Shown here: one piece after another, positions 42,565 through 50,040 of the stretch
Numbering within the stretch: the stretch's first letter is position 1
Layout of the letters: every line of letters begins with the position of its first letter
Source of the DNA: Extibacter muris
Lineage (GTDB): Bacteria; Bacillota; Clostridia; Lachnospirales; Lachnospiraceae
Length of the DNA: 60,254 bases
Direction: 5' to 3'
Assembly: GCF_004345005.1 (NCBI RefSeq)
Contig: NZ_SMMX01000018.1
Coordinates: 1-60,254 of the forward strand
Notes under the pieces: generated by a model
Databases searched by the model: none
What the model was told of the DNA's origin: nothing
The model's input: the letters and a program-made list of their open reading frames with translations, nothing else
Translations under genes and position numbers: made by a program

Positions 42565-43746
42565 CTAATCCCTTAACTTTTCATAGGTCCAGAAATTATT
42601 CTTCTGTCTTAATCTGACCTGTTCCTCTGTAAATAATAGGTTTGAATCCTTTTCTATCTTTAATAGCAGTTCCCTGTCCCTCTCATTTTTTTCTAACCGT
42701 TCAATAATGATATCCGTATCGCCAATCTCCATACCAATCCAATTTCTTTCCAGAAACTCCGCCGCCACATAAGTTGTGCCGGCCCCCCCGAAAGGATCCA
42801 GCACTATATCGCCGGCATCTGTAGATAAAGAGATTAATCGATGTAACAGCCGTAATGGCAGTTCATTTGCGGACCTGTTTTTATATTTTTTATGTCTGAC
42901 AGGGTTTATATCCATAAAAATATCTGAGATAGATATTCCTTCCGGGTTCAAACTGCTCTTTTTCCCACCATAATCTCTTATCTCCCCTCCACAATGTCTG
43001 CAAGTGACTAGAGGAATCCTCTGCTTATTAAAGACCCTAGGCTTTTCCCCCTTTATATAATAGAGCAGTCCATAGTGTTCCGGCTGCAATTTGCCTTGTA
43101 CCGGTATCAGACCTTTCATAGATACTGCTATCCAATGTCGAAAGTTCATATATTTATTTAAGATGTTAGAAAGAAATGTATTCCAATACGGTAAGTTATA
43201 TATATAAAATGCCCCGCCCGGCTTTAGCACTCTGGCACATTCTTTTATCCAGACCTCACACCAATTGATGTATTTTGATTTAGTCATATCATCGTCTATG
43301 CTGTCCCCATAATCTTTATTCAGATTAAAAGGTGGATCTGCAAAAACCATATCCACGGATTCATCCGGCATACTGACCAATACTTTTACACAGTCATCAT
43401 GAAACAGCGTACCGAATGGAGTATTAAAAACAGGTGAGACTTCAGAAACTTTCAAATCAGGTACCGCAATTTCTTTTAGAATATCCTCTCCATGATTGAT
43501 GATCCAGGATTGTACTTCCGGCGAAATATGTCCTAAGCTTATTTCTATCAATTCCTTACTATACCCTGTATATGCACAAAGTCTGTCCATATCTTCGCCC
43601 ATTGGAAGTATCATATTATCATTATAATATCGCAGCCTGCTTGTTGGAATCCCTGTCTCCTTCGATAAGTTCTTCAATGTCTCGTAGTTAGGAACATCCA
43701 GCAGCTTAAAAAACTTTTCTATCTTAATTTTATTATTATTCATCAT
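42565..43746 (-). CDS. Solitary DNA methyltransferase (N6-adenine/N4-cytosine class) with an N-terminal helix-turn-helix
   Basis: 393 residues from ATG 43746 (an ATG at 43785 lies only 4 bp from the -10 box and has no ribosome site). Residues 1-90 look like a small helix-turn-helix DNA-recognition region (TSRLRYYNDNMILP). Catalytic motif IV is DPPFNL (about 136-141) and motif I DPFGGAGTT near residue 330, so the motif order is IV before I (beta class). Cys pair CRHCGG at about 250 may bind Zn. No restriction endonuclease is next to it, so it probably has a regulatory or protective role. Confidence 0.85.
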   Translation of the reverse strand: MMNNNKIKIEKFFKLLDVPNYETLKNLSKETGIPTSRLRYYNDNMILPMGEDMDRLCAYTGYSKELIEISLGHISPEVQSWIINHGEDILKEIAVPDLKVSEVSPVFNTPFGTLFHDDCVKVLVSMPDESVDMVFADPPFNLNKDYGDSIDDDMTKSKYINWCEVWIKECARVLKPGGAFYIYNLPYWNTFLSNILNKYMNFRHWIAVSMKGLIPVQGKLQPEHYGLLYYIKGEKPRVFNKQRIPLVTCRHCGGEIRDYGGKKSSLNPEGISISDIFMDINPVRHKKYKNRSANELPLRLLHRLISLSTDAGDIVLDPFGGAGTTYVAAEFLERNWIGMEIGDTDIIIERLEKNERDRELLLKIEKDSNLLFTEEQVRLRQKNNFWTYEKLRD

Positions 43747-43788
43747 CCTTACCTTTCCATCATAAGCTTTCAAGAGTTTATTCATTAG

Positions 43789-43817
43789 ATTATAGCCGAT
43801 TGGCCATTTCTTTGAAA
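43789..43817 (-). promoter_or_regulatory. Promoter of the methyltransferase gene
   Basis: Minus strand: weak TTTCAA (43817-43812), 17-nt spacer, TATAAT (43794-43789). Its position rules out translation from the upstream ATG at 43785. Confidence 0.45.
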
Positions 43818-43918
43818 TTAATTATATCACTATATCCAAATACATCAAATATCCATCTTACAGTTTTCGGCCTATTAGGTGACAATCATTGCAATAATTA
43901 CGGATTACGGCACGCGAC

Positions 43919-43955
43919 AAAAGCCGTAACCCCTTGATAATCAAGAGATTACGGC
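43919..43955 (-). terminator. Hairpin R, terminator of the tRNA operon
   Basis: GCCGTAA(CC)-CCTTGAT-AATCAAG-AGATTACGGC followed on the minus strand by T4 (43922-43919). It sits just after tRNA-Leu(TAG) and matches the hairpin at 42519-42551 in length, stem ends and central TTGATAATCAA/CTGATAATCAG. Confidence 0.75.
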
Positions 43956-43962
43956 TCAGTAA

Positions 43963-44042
43963 TGCGGATGACAGGAATCGAACCTGCACGGTCTCCCACT
44001 AGATCCTAAGTCTAGCGCGTCTGCCAGTTCCGCCACATCCGC
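43963..44042 (-). tRNA. tRNA-Leu (TAG)
   Basis: Acceptor GCGGATG/CATCCGC with A discriminator. The anticodon stem CTAGA/TCTAG encloses the 7-nt loop with anticodon TAG. The variable arm is long for a class II tRNA but short for leucine. No CCA encoded. Confidence 0.95.
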
Positions 44043-44059
44043 ATGTTCTATTTTAAATA

Positions 44060-44109
44060 GAAAACGGACCGTATTTCCTGAATACTTATCAGGAAAAGGG
44101 ACCGTTTTC
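44060..44109. terminator. Hairpin between tRNA-Lys and tRNA-Leu
   Basis: GAAAACGG pairs with CCGTTTTC and an inner stem TTTCCTGA pairs with TCAGGAAA. It may terminate or process the tRNA transcript before the distal tRNA-Leu(TAG). Confidence 0.5.
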
Positions 44110-44112
44110 CAG

Positions 44113-44185
44113 TGAGCGTGCGGGGATTCGAACCCCGGACAACTTGATTAAAAGTCAAGTGCTCTACCACCTGAGCTACACGCCC
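44113..44185 (-). tRNA. tRNA-Lys (TTT)
   Basis: Acceptor GGGCGTG/CACGCTC, A discriminator. Anticodon stem CTTGA/TCAAG, loop with TTT. T-arm CGGGGTTCGAATCCCCG. Confidence 0.95.
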
Positions 44186-44194
44186 ATACGTAAC

Positions 44195-44266
44195 CTGGGC
44201 TAGCTGGATTCGAACCAGCGAATGCAGGAGTCAAAGTCCTGTGCCTTACCGCTTGGCGATAGCCCA
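44195..44266 (-). tRNA. tRNA-Gln (TTG)
   Basis: Acceptor TGGGCTA/TAGCCCA, G discriminator. Anticodon loop with TTG between AGGAC/GTCCT-type arms. T-arm GCTGGTTCGAATCCAGC. The weak first pair (T-A) is a known glutamine identity feature. Confidence 0.95.
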
Positions 44267-44275
44267 ATAAAAAAA

Positions 44276-44350
44276 GGTGGGTAATGGGACTCGAACCCAT
44301 GATATCCAGAACCACAATCTGGCGCGCTAACCAACTGCACCATACCCACC
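44276..44350 (-). tRNA. tRNA-His (GTG)
   Basis: Acceptor GTGGGTA/TACCCAC plus the extra G at position -1 opposite C73, the histidine identity mark, both encoded. Anticodon GTG in CCAGA-TTGTGGT-TCTGG. Confidence 0.95.
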
Positions 44351-44416
44351 ATATATATTACCTATTGAACTATAGTGTCCAACTAAGTACCACCTTATTC
44401 AATTGTGTGGCTCTAA

Positions 44417-44490
44417 CGAGCCTGGGGGGATTCGAACCCTCGACCTACGGCTTAGAAGGCCGTTGCTCTATCCAGCTGAGCTACAGACTC
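44417..44490 (-). tRNA. tRNA-Arg (TCT)
   Basis: Acceptor GAGTCTG/CAGGCTC with one G-T pair, G discriminator. Anticodon TCT in the loop between CGGCC and GGCCG. T-arm CGAGGGTTCGAATCCCCC. Confidence 0.93.
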
Positions 44491-44554
44491 ACAAACCAGC
44501 TCTTTGGAACTGCTTTTTCTTAATTCCCTGCATTCGATATCAAGGCTTTAAGAA

Positions 44555-44625
44555 AGCGGGTGATGGGAATCGAACCCACGTATCTAGCTTGGAAGGCTAG
44601 TGTTCTACCATTGAACTACACCCGC
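44555..44625 (-). tRNA. tRNA-Gly (TCC)
   Basis: Acceptor GCGGGTG/CACCCGC, T discriminator. Anticodon TCC between CTAGC and GCTAG. T-arm GTGGGTTCGATTCCCAT. Confidence 0.95.
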
Positions 44626-44632
44626 ATACATA

Positions 44633-44707
<75 letters not shown>

Positions 44708-44769
44708 AAATATTCTTTTTCTGTCACATGAAGTCTCGTCTTCCGCCGTATCGCCGTGACACAAGAGTT

Positions 44770-44798
44770 ATTATATATGAAGGTTACCAGCTTGTCAA
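44770..44798 (-). promoter_or_regulatory. Promoter of the seven-tRNA operon
   Basis: Minus strand: consensus TTGACA (44798-44793), 17-nt spacer, consensus TATAAT (44775-44770). Confidence 0.9.
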
Positions 44799-44831
44799 CA
44801 TATTTTTTTCCATTTTTTTATAAACAGCTTT

Positions 44832-45311
44832 CTACACGAATTTAATCTCAAAACCGGCATCTCCTCTGGCATCGGTACGCATGACGACATAGCTTGATCT
44901 TCTGCCTTCCTGCCTTGGATAAGCGATACTTCCTGGGTTGAGCACCACCAGATCGTCCTCTACCGTAAGCGCCGGCCTGTGTGTGTGCCCATACATCACG
45001 ATATCAGCGCCGCGCCCTCTCGCTTCGGCCTTCAGACGCTCTTCCGACATACCGACATAATAGTAATGTCCGTGCGTGATGAACACGTGGTATCCACCGA
45101 TAAAAAACTCCTCTTCTCTCGGAAGATCGGAGAAAAAATCATTATTTCCACTTATGACATGGAACGGGCAGCTTACGAGCGCACCTATATAGTCCTCTTT
45201 TCCCTCTGCGTCGCCCAGGTGTATAAGCATGTCAATCTGCCCCTCCCGCTCAAGCACCGTCTCCAGATTCTTATGAGATTTGTGTGTATCGCTTACAATT
45301 AATATTTTCAT
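44832..45311 (-). CDS. YfcE/MJ0936-type metallophosphoesterase
   Basis: 159 residues. Motifs SDTHKSHK (7-14), HLGDAEGKEDY, SGNNDF, THGHYYYVG and YGHTHRP give the full two-metal site. The YfcE/MJ0936 family hydrolyses phosphodiesters; cellular substrate unknown. It lies 11 bp after rdgB, so part of an rlmL-like/rdgB/yfcE operon. Confidence 0.88.
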   Translation of the reverse strand: MKILIVSDTHKSHKNLETVLEREGQIDMLIHLGDAEGKEDYIGALVSCPFHVISGNNDFFSDLPREEEFFIGGYHVFITHGHYYYVGMSEERLKAEARGRGADIVMYGHTHRPALTVEDDLVVLNPGSIAYPRQEGRRSSYVVMRTDARGDAGFEIKFV

Positions 45312-45322
45312 ACTAATTCCTC

Positions 45323-45943
45323 TTATCCTAACATCTTACTTTCAATGACAGAACGCATTTTCCGCAGGCCTTCTCCCCTGTGGCTCAGCTCGTTCTTTTT
45401 TTCCGGAGACAGCTGCGCACTTGTCATGCCAAACTGGGGCAGGAAGAAGATAGGATCATAACCAAATCCATTTTCACCGACGATCTCATGTCCAATAATG
45501 CCTTCCATCGTACCACGCACGACTTCAGCCGTCCCGTCAGGGAATACTGCCGCTATCGCACAGACGAATCTCGCCGTACGTTCGTCATCCGGCACGCCGT
45601 CAAGCCGGTTGAGGAGCGTCTGGTTCTTGATATCATAGGATGTATTTTCTCCCATATACCTTGCGGAATATATACCGGGTTCTTTGTTCAGGCAGTCGAT
45701 TTCAAGGCCGGAATCATCCGCAAGAACCACAGCCTCTTTGTACACATCCATCCCATGTGCAAGCTCCGCTATCTTAGTTGCTTTAATCAAAGCATTTTCT
45801 TCAAATGTGCTTCCGTCCTCCACGATATCCGCGGCAATACCGGCCTCTCTCTGAGACAGGACTTGCATGCCGAGGTCTTCCAGTATCATACGGATTTCCA
45901 CCATCTTATGTTCATTGCCTGTTGCAAATATTACCTTATTCAT
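45323..45943 (-). CDS. XTP/dITP pyrophosphatase (RdgB/HAM1)
   Basis: 206 residues from the ATG at 45943 (MNKVIFATGNEHKMVEIRMI) with AGGAAG upstream; longer in-frame starts overlap the neighbouring gene. Catalytic blocks DDSGLEIDCLN and SHRGEGLRKM are present. It removes inosine and xanthosine triphosphates from the nucleotide pool and so complements the deoxyinosine glycosylase at 4.8 kb. It begins 4 bp after the methyltransferase stop. Confidence 0.9.
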   Translation of the reverse strand: MNKVIFATGNEHKMVEIRMILEDLGMQVLSQREAGIAADIVEDGSTFEENALIKATKIAELAHGMDVYKEAVVLADDSGLEIDCLNKEPGIYSARYMGENTSYDIKNQTLLNRLDGVPDDERTARFVCAIAAVFPDGTAEVVRGTMEGIIGHEIVGENGFGYDPIFFLPQFGMTSAQLSPEKKNELSHRGEGLRKMRSVIESKMLG

Positions 45944-45947
45944 TCTC

Positions 45948-47114
45948 TTACTTCCTTTCTTTATGGCTTCCCGAACGCTTCGGCGGCCTCGGGCCCAGGA
46001 ACTGGTAAAAATACGTCTTGAGCATCCCGTTGTATATCTTCCTGTTCTTGTCCGCTTTCCTTCCAAAGTACCGCTCTGCTTCTTCATAGGAAGTTATCAT
46101 GTACGCAGACCAGGAATCTAGTTCCTTGAAGCTCTCCCCGAAAGTCCTGTATAGCTGCGGCAGGTTCTCTTTCTCTTCCAGCCGTTCCCCGTATGGGGGA
46201 TTTGTTATGATAAAACCATATTTCTTCGGATGCCTCAATTCCTTCACATCCCTTTGTTGAAAATGAATCAGATGCCCGACTCCTGCTTCCGCCGCATTCT
46301 GCCTTGCAATCTTAACCACGCTGTCATCGGCGTCGTACCCTTGGATATCGACCTCAATATCGCGCCGTATAAGGCCGTCCGCCTCATTTGCCGCATCGTA
46401 CCACTGCTTTTTAGTAATAAGGTTTGTCCAGCCCTCTGCGGTAAAAGAACGGTTCATCCCCGGTGCAATGCCCGCTGCCATCATCGCCGCTTCTATGAGA
46501 AATGTACCGCTGCCGCAGAACGGGTCTACGAGAATACGTTCTCTATTCCATGGTGTCAGCATGATAAGCGCTGCCGCCAGCGTCTCCGTGATGGGCGCCT
46601 TGCCGGACACTTCCCGGTATCCTCTCTTGTGCAGGGATACGCCGGAGGTGTCTATACCTATCGTAACAGTATCCTTCATTAAAAAAACACGTACCGGATA
46701 AGATGCTCCGTCCTCCTGGAACCATTCCATATGATAATGTTCCTGAAGCCGCTTTACCATTGCCTTCTTCATGATAGACTGTATATCGGAAGGGCTGAAA
46801 AGCTTACTCTTTACAGAAGCTGCCTTCGCCACCCAGAATTTGCCGTCCTTAGGGATAAACTCCTCCCATGGCAGCGACTTCGTCTTTTCAAACAGTTCAT
46901 CAAAAGTAACTGCTTTAAAAGAACCAACCTTCCATAAGATCCGCTCCGCAGTCCTCAGGAAGACATTCGCACGGCACACCGCCTCCGTGTCGCCATAGAA
47001 CGTCACCCTTCCGTCCTCCACGCCCGCAATCTCATAACCCAAATCCTGTATCTCTCTCTTCAACACGGCCTCCAGTCCAAAATGACATGGGGCAATCAAT
47101 TCAATTCTATCCAT
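45948..47114 (-). CDS. THUMP-domain class I RNA methyltransferase (RlmL/YpsC-type, 23S rRNA m2G)
   Basis: 388 residues. THUMP domain at about 50-160, then the Rossmann methyltransferase with SAM motif DPFCGSGTFLIEAA (about 195-208) and catalytic NPPYGER (about 285-291). The family makes N2-methylguanosine in 23S rRNA. First gene of the operon with rdgB and the phosphodiesterase. The upstream 47115-47170 contains no gene. Confidence 0.88.
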   Translation of the reverse strand: MDRIELIAPCHFGLEAVLKREIQDLGYEIAGVEDGRVTFYGDTEAVCRANVFLRTAERILWKVGSFKAVTFDELFEKTKSLPWEEFIPKDGKFWVAKAASVKSKLFSPSDIQSIMKKAMVKRLQEHYHMEWFQEDGASYPVRVFLMKDTVTIGIDTSGVSLHKRGYREVSGKAPITETLAAALIMLTPWNRERILVDPFCGSGTFLIEAAMMAAGIAPGMNRSFTAEGWTNLITKKQWYDAANEADGLIRRDIEVDIQGYDADDSVVKIARQNAAEAGVGHLIHFQQRDVKELRHPKKYGFIITNPPYGERLEEKENLPQLYRTFGESFKELDSWSAYMITSYEEAERYFGRKADKNRKIYNGMLKTYFYQFLGPRPPKRSGSHKERK

Positions 47115-47175
47115 AAAAATTCTCCAATTTTTTTAATCTTATCTTTTTATCTTACTTGCTGTGTACACGTTTTGT

Positions 47176-47217
47176 CAATTGGGGACGGGGGTTTTTTAAA
47201 AAACCCCCGTCCCCAAT
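47176..47217. repeat. Dispersed palindromic element, copy 6 (42-bp perfect palindrome)
   Basis: AATTGGGGACGGGGG-T6-A6 and its exact mate form a perfect palindrome from 47176 to 47217. The right flank CGTTTTCCCCTGTCCCC matches the outer arm of copy 1 (CGTTTTGCCGTGTCCC). It lies between the rRNA methyltransferase start and the Asn/Ser-rich gene. Confidence 0.8.
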
Positions 47218-47251
47218 TCGTTTTCCCCTGTCCCCAGGGCACTTATCCACA

Positions 47252-47284
47252 GAAAAGGACGTACCCTGTGGATACGTCCTTTTT
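47252..47284. terminator. Terminator of the Asn/Ser-repeat gene
   Basis: AAAAGGACGTA pairs with TACGTCCTTTT with a 9-nt loop; T-rich on both sides, so it can work in either direction. Confidence 0.75.
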
Positions 47285-47306
47285 CTGCTCTTCTTTCGCT
47301 TACAAT

Positions 47307-47492
47307 CTAGTAGTTGTTGCTCTCGTTGCTGCTGTTTCTGTTTGAAGAATTCTGATTTGATGCATTTTTGTTTGATGCATTCTTGTTTGATGCATTTCTG
47401 TTAGAAGCGTTCTGGTTTGATACATTCTGGCTAGAAGCGTTCTGGTTTGATGCATTTGAATTGCTGTTAGATGAATTATAGTTCTTTGCCAT
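47307..47492 (-). CDS. Asn/Ser-rich tandem-repeat small protein
   Basis: 61 residues, MAKNYNSSNSNSNASNQNAS followed by repeats of the six-residue type NASN(Q/K/R) and NSSN. AGGAGGAATTAAC lies before the ATG. About 70% of residues are Asn or Ser, with no Cys or hydrophobic core. Such disordered peptides in sporulating Clostridia are sometimes spore-associated, but the role here is unknown. Confidence 0.7.
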   Translation of the reverse strand: MAKNYNSSNSNSNASNQNASSQNVSNQNASNRNASNKNASNKNASNQNSSNRNSSNESNNY

Positions 47493-47684
47493 GTTAATTC
47501 CTCCTAATCACTCTAATCAATTTTTTTGATTACGAGATTATTATGTCCTGATTCCATTCTTTTATGTAAGATGCACAAAAAAACTATTTCCATAATTCTT
47601 TCAATCTTTTTTCAGCGAAAAAACGAAGCAGTCTAATATCATCGAATTTCATCTATTTTATTCTTTTCGTTTCTGTTATTTTTC

Positions 47685-47708
47685 AATCGACAAGTTATTG
47701 TATACAAT
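47685..47708 (+). promoter_or_regulatory. 0A-box-like site and 12-bp palindrome upstream of the Spo0A-like gene
   Basis: On the minus strand TTGTCGATT (47693-47685) matches the Spo0A box TTGTCGAA at all but one position. ATTGTATACAAT (47697-47708) is a perfect 12-bp palindrome containing a TATACAAT -10-like block. They lie 28-50 bp before the start of the gene. Confidence 0.4.
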
Positions 47709-47735
47709 TAGGCTGTAAGGTCGGTAGGAGGCATT

Positions 47736-48062
47736 ATGGATAAATCGAGAGCTCTATTGTTAAGGCTCGGGATACGGTCTACATTGAAAGGATTTTATTT
47801 CCTGCTATATGCGCTGCAGCTGTGCTTATCAAATGATGAGTATCTGCTCTCTGTCTACAAAACTCTCTATGTTGATGTGGCCACACATTTTGGCACCTCC
47901 AGGGATAATGTAGAGCACTGTATCCGTACTGCCATTTCTAACTGCTGGTACAAAGGCAATCGAAAGCTCCTGATAACCATCTCTGGATACGAGCTTAGGC
48001 AGAAACCGGCAAATGGAGAATTTATCGATATTCTCTACAATTATTTAAGCGAAGAAGGTTAG
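47736..48062 (+). CDS. Stand-alone Spo0A C-terminal effector-domain protein
   Basis: 108 residues. The whole length aligns with the sigma-A-activating DNA-binding domain of Spo0A: LRLGIRSTLKGFYFLLYALQ, LSVYKTLYVDVATHFGTSRD, HCIRTAISNCWYKGN and PANGEFIDILYNYLSEE. There is no receiver domain, so it cannot be phosphorylated. It may bind 0A boxes constitutively or compete with full-length Spo0A. GTAGGAGGCATT precedes the ATG. Stand-alone Spo0A_C proteins occur in some Clostridia. Confidence 0.8.
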   Translation: MDKSRALLLRLGIRSTLKGFYFLLYALQLCLSNDEYLLSVYKTLYVDVATHFGTSRDNVEHCIRTAISNCWYKGNRKLLITISGYELRQKPANGEFIDILYNYLSEEG

Positions 48063-48077
48063 CCCGCCATGCGGGCT
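48061..48077 (+). terminator. Hairpin after the Spo0A-like gene
   Basis: AGCCCGC-CAT-GCGGGCT: a 7-bp stem starting at the stop codon. T content after it is modest. Confidence 0.5.
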
Positions 48078-48155
48078 CCTTCATAAAAATTATAATGCCA
48101 ATTTTTGGCAACTTTCACAAAAAGCTTCCATTTTAAGAAATTTTTAATTTTTAAC

Positions 48156-48272
48156 TTGCTTTTTAATGTCCCCTATATTATACTTAATCATGTAGAAAGA
48201 ATACTTTCTACAACCCCTTATTAATTATTTATACTCCCCTCAAAAGACCGATGGCTCCCCCATCGGTCTTTT
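48156..48272 (+). ncRNA. Candidate C-rich small RNA
   Basis: TTGCTT (48156-48161), 17-nt spacer and TATACT (48179-48184) predict a start near 48191. The transcript would be about 80 nt: GTAGAAAG-AATA-CTTTCTAC hairpin (48192-48211), then a single-stranded stretch with CAACCCCTTATT and ACTCCCCTC, and a terminator AAAGACCGATGG-N5-CCATCGGTCTTTT (48242-48272). C-rich single-stranded segments are typical of Firmicutes sRNAs that pair with Shine-Dalgarno sequences. No start codon with a ribosome site lies in it. Confidence 0.6.
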
Positions 48273-48391
48273 ACTTTTACCAGCAATTCCCTGTAGAACA
48301 GTACCATATCCGTGCCGGCATATGTATATATGCATGGAATTATATGGCAAATTCTTTTCCTTTCATCAAAGCATCCAGCACTCTTCTATGG

Positions 48392-49021
48392 TTATAAAGA
48401 CATGGAAAAAGCTTTCATCAATAACATGGCGACTGCTGCTCCAGGATCTTCCAGCGTCCTTGACGCTTCACCTCTAGTTGCGGCCCGCCCGTGTACAGCA
48501 ACCATCGTTGTCGTGTTCTTAAATCCTTGTTCTGACATAAGCGCTGCTTTTTGTGCGGCCTGCTTCAGGCCTTCCCCCCGGTTCAACGCCTCCTCTAAGC
48601 ATCTGGTTCCCGGAAGGAGCCCATCAAGGAACGTCTTATCTCCTTCACATGCCCCTCCTCTTTTCATGACACCATCCGCATATGCCCGGAAGAGCGCTGC
48701 CATATCCATTTCCTCTATAATTTCTTTGCCCTTCAGCTCTTTCCCAGCCTGCATCAGCCCAGAAGCCATCAATGTCCCCATCGTTGAGGGTACCGCTGTT
48801 GACATGGCCTTTCCTGCCTGATACAGCACTTTTCCCACATCCTTTTCTTCACTGCTTTTTGCTGCGGCGTATGCTGCTTTGAATCCGTCGCTCATGGTAA
48901 GCCCAAGGTCTCCATCCCCTACCACGCTGTCCAGTCCAATCAGATACTCTTTGTTTTCCGTCATGATTCTATCTGCATTCCCTAAAAATTTCTTTATGAT
49001 TCCTATATCCATATCATCCAC
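48392..49021 (-). CDS. dhaL: DhaL-like subunit (DAK2 domain)
   Basis: 209 residues. The ATP-binding motif with three Asp (31, 36, 38) is in LDSVVGDGDLGLTMSDG. The C-terminal block HGRAATRGEASRTLEDPGAA is typical of DhaL. The domain binds ATP/ADP and transfers phosphate. Last gene of the operon, adjoining dhaK. No DhaM (PTS phosphotransfer subunit) is in the window. Confidence 0.88.
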   Translation of the reverse strand: MDDMDIGIIKKFLGNADRIMTENKEYLIGLDSVVGDGDLGLTMSDGFKAAYAAAKSSEEKDVGKVLYQAGKAMSTAVPSTMGTLMASGLMQAGKELKGKEIIEEMDMAALFRAYADGVMKRGGACEGDKTFLDGLLPGTRCLEEALNRGEGLKQAAQKAALMSEQGFKNTTTMVAVHGRAATRGEASRTLEDPGAAVAMLLMKAFSMSL

Positions 49022-50035
49022 CTATACCTGTACAAAAAATGGAGTGTGGGCCGGTGCATCCAGATACGCTTTTAGTTCATCATCCAGCTTCAGAAGGGAA
49101 ATAGACAGGCCCGCCATTTCCAAGGAAGTCGCATATTCCCCCACATAATATCTGTGTACTTTTATCCCGCGTCCCTTTAATATTTCATGAATTTTACCAG
49201 TTACGATATACTGTTCATCTAAAGTAGTGGCGCCCAGGCCATTTACAAGCACTGCCGCTTCCTCTCCCGGCTGATAGGGTAGATCCTCCAAGATCTTTTC
49301 CAGTATCTCTTCCGTGATTTTATCTGCAGTCTCTATCTTCCCACGTCGGATTCCCGTCTCACCATGGATGCCCATGCCGATTTCCATCTCATCCTCCGCA
49401 ATATCAAAACCTGGTTTCCCCACCCGCGGCACGACACAAGGGGTTAATGCCACTCCCATCGTCCGTACATTCGCAGCGGCCTTTTCTGCAATTCTTTTCA
49501 CTTCATCAAGGCTCTGCATAGCCTCTGCTGCTGCGCCTGCACATTTATACACAAATACGATTCCGGCAACTCCCCGCCGTGTGTTCTTCCTGCCCGGTTC
49601 AGGTGCAGGCGATGCCACATCTTCTCCGGCAACGACACTTTCCACTCTTATATCCTCTTCAAAATCCGCCTGCTCTGCAGCCATATCAAAGTTAAATATA
49701 TCGCCATTATAATTGCCATAGATATATAAGACTCCTGCTCCAGAATCAATCTCCTTCGTTACAGCCAGCATCTGTTCCGGACTTGGAGACTGGAACACAT
49801 CTCCCACCGAACAGCCATCCAGCATTCCTTTTCCAACATATCCGAGAAACAGCGGCAGATGCCCGGAGCCTCCCCCTGTCGCAATTCCCACTTTTCCTTC
49901 CTTTTTGTATCTGCTTACCAGGCAATGCACATCATCTTGCGTATACCTCACAAGATCCGGATGTGCCGTATAGATACCTTCCAGCATTTCTTTGACATAA
50001 TTTTCTGGTTTATTAATTATTTTCTTCATTGTCAT
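49022..50035 (-). CDS. dhaK: DhaK-like dihydroxyacetone kinase substrate-binding subunit
   Basis: 337 residues. Substrate loop GGGSGHLPLFLGYVG (54-68), and the covalent substrate-binding His224 in GMGIHGE, plus the Asp/Arg-rich LVNGLGATTLDE. It binds a ketose or ketoacid carbonyl as hemiaminal. It lies 6 bp after eda-VOC and directly before dhaL. The actual substrate may be a C3/C4 keto compound rather than dihydroxyacetone. Confidence 0.88.
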   Translation of the reverse strand: MTMKKIINKPENYVKEMLEGIYTAHPDLVRYTQDDVHCLVSRYKKEGKVGIATGGGSGHLPLFLGYVGKGMLDGCSVGDVFQSPSPEQMLAVTKEIDSGAGVLYIYGNYNGDIFNFDMAAEQADFEEDIRVESVVAGEDVASPAPEPGRKNTRRGVAGIVFVYKCAGAAAEAMQSLDEVKRIAEKAAANVRTMGVALTPCVVPRVGKPGFDIAEDEMEIGMGIHGETGIRRGKIETADKITEEILEKILEDLPYQPGEEAAVLVNGLGATTLDEQYIVTGKIHEILKGRGIKVHRYYVGEYATSLEMAGLSISLLKLDDELKAYLDAPAHTPFFVQV

Positions 50036-50040
50036 GCTCC

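Noticed and set aside
42565-43785. Restriction-modification system
   Set aside because: No endonuclease-like gene on either side; only the hydrogenase and tRNAs.
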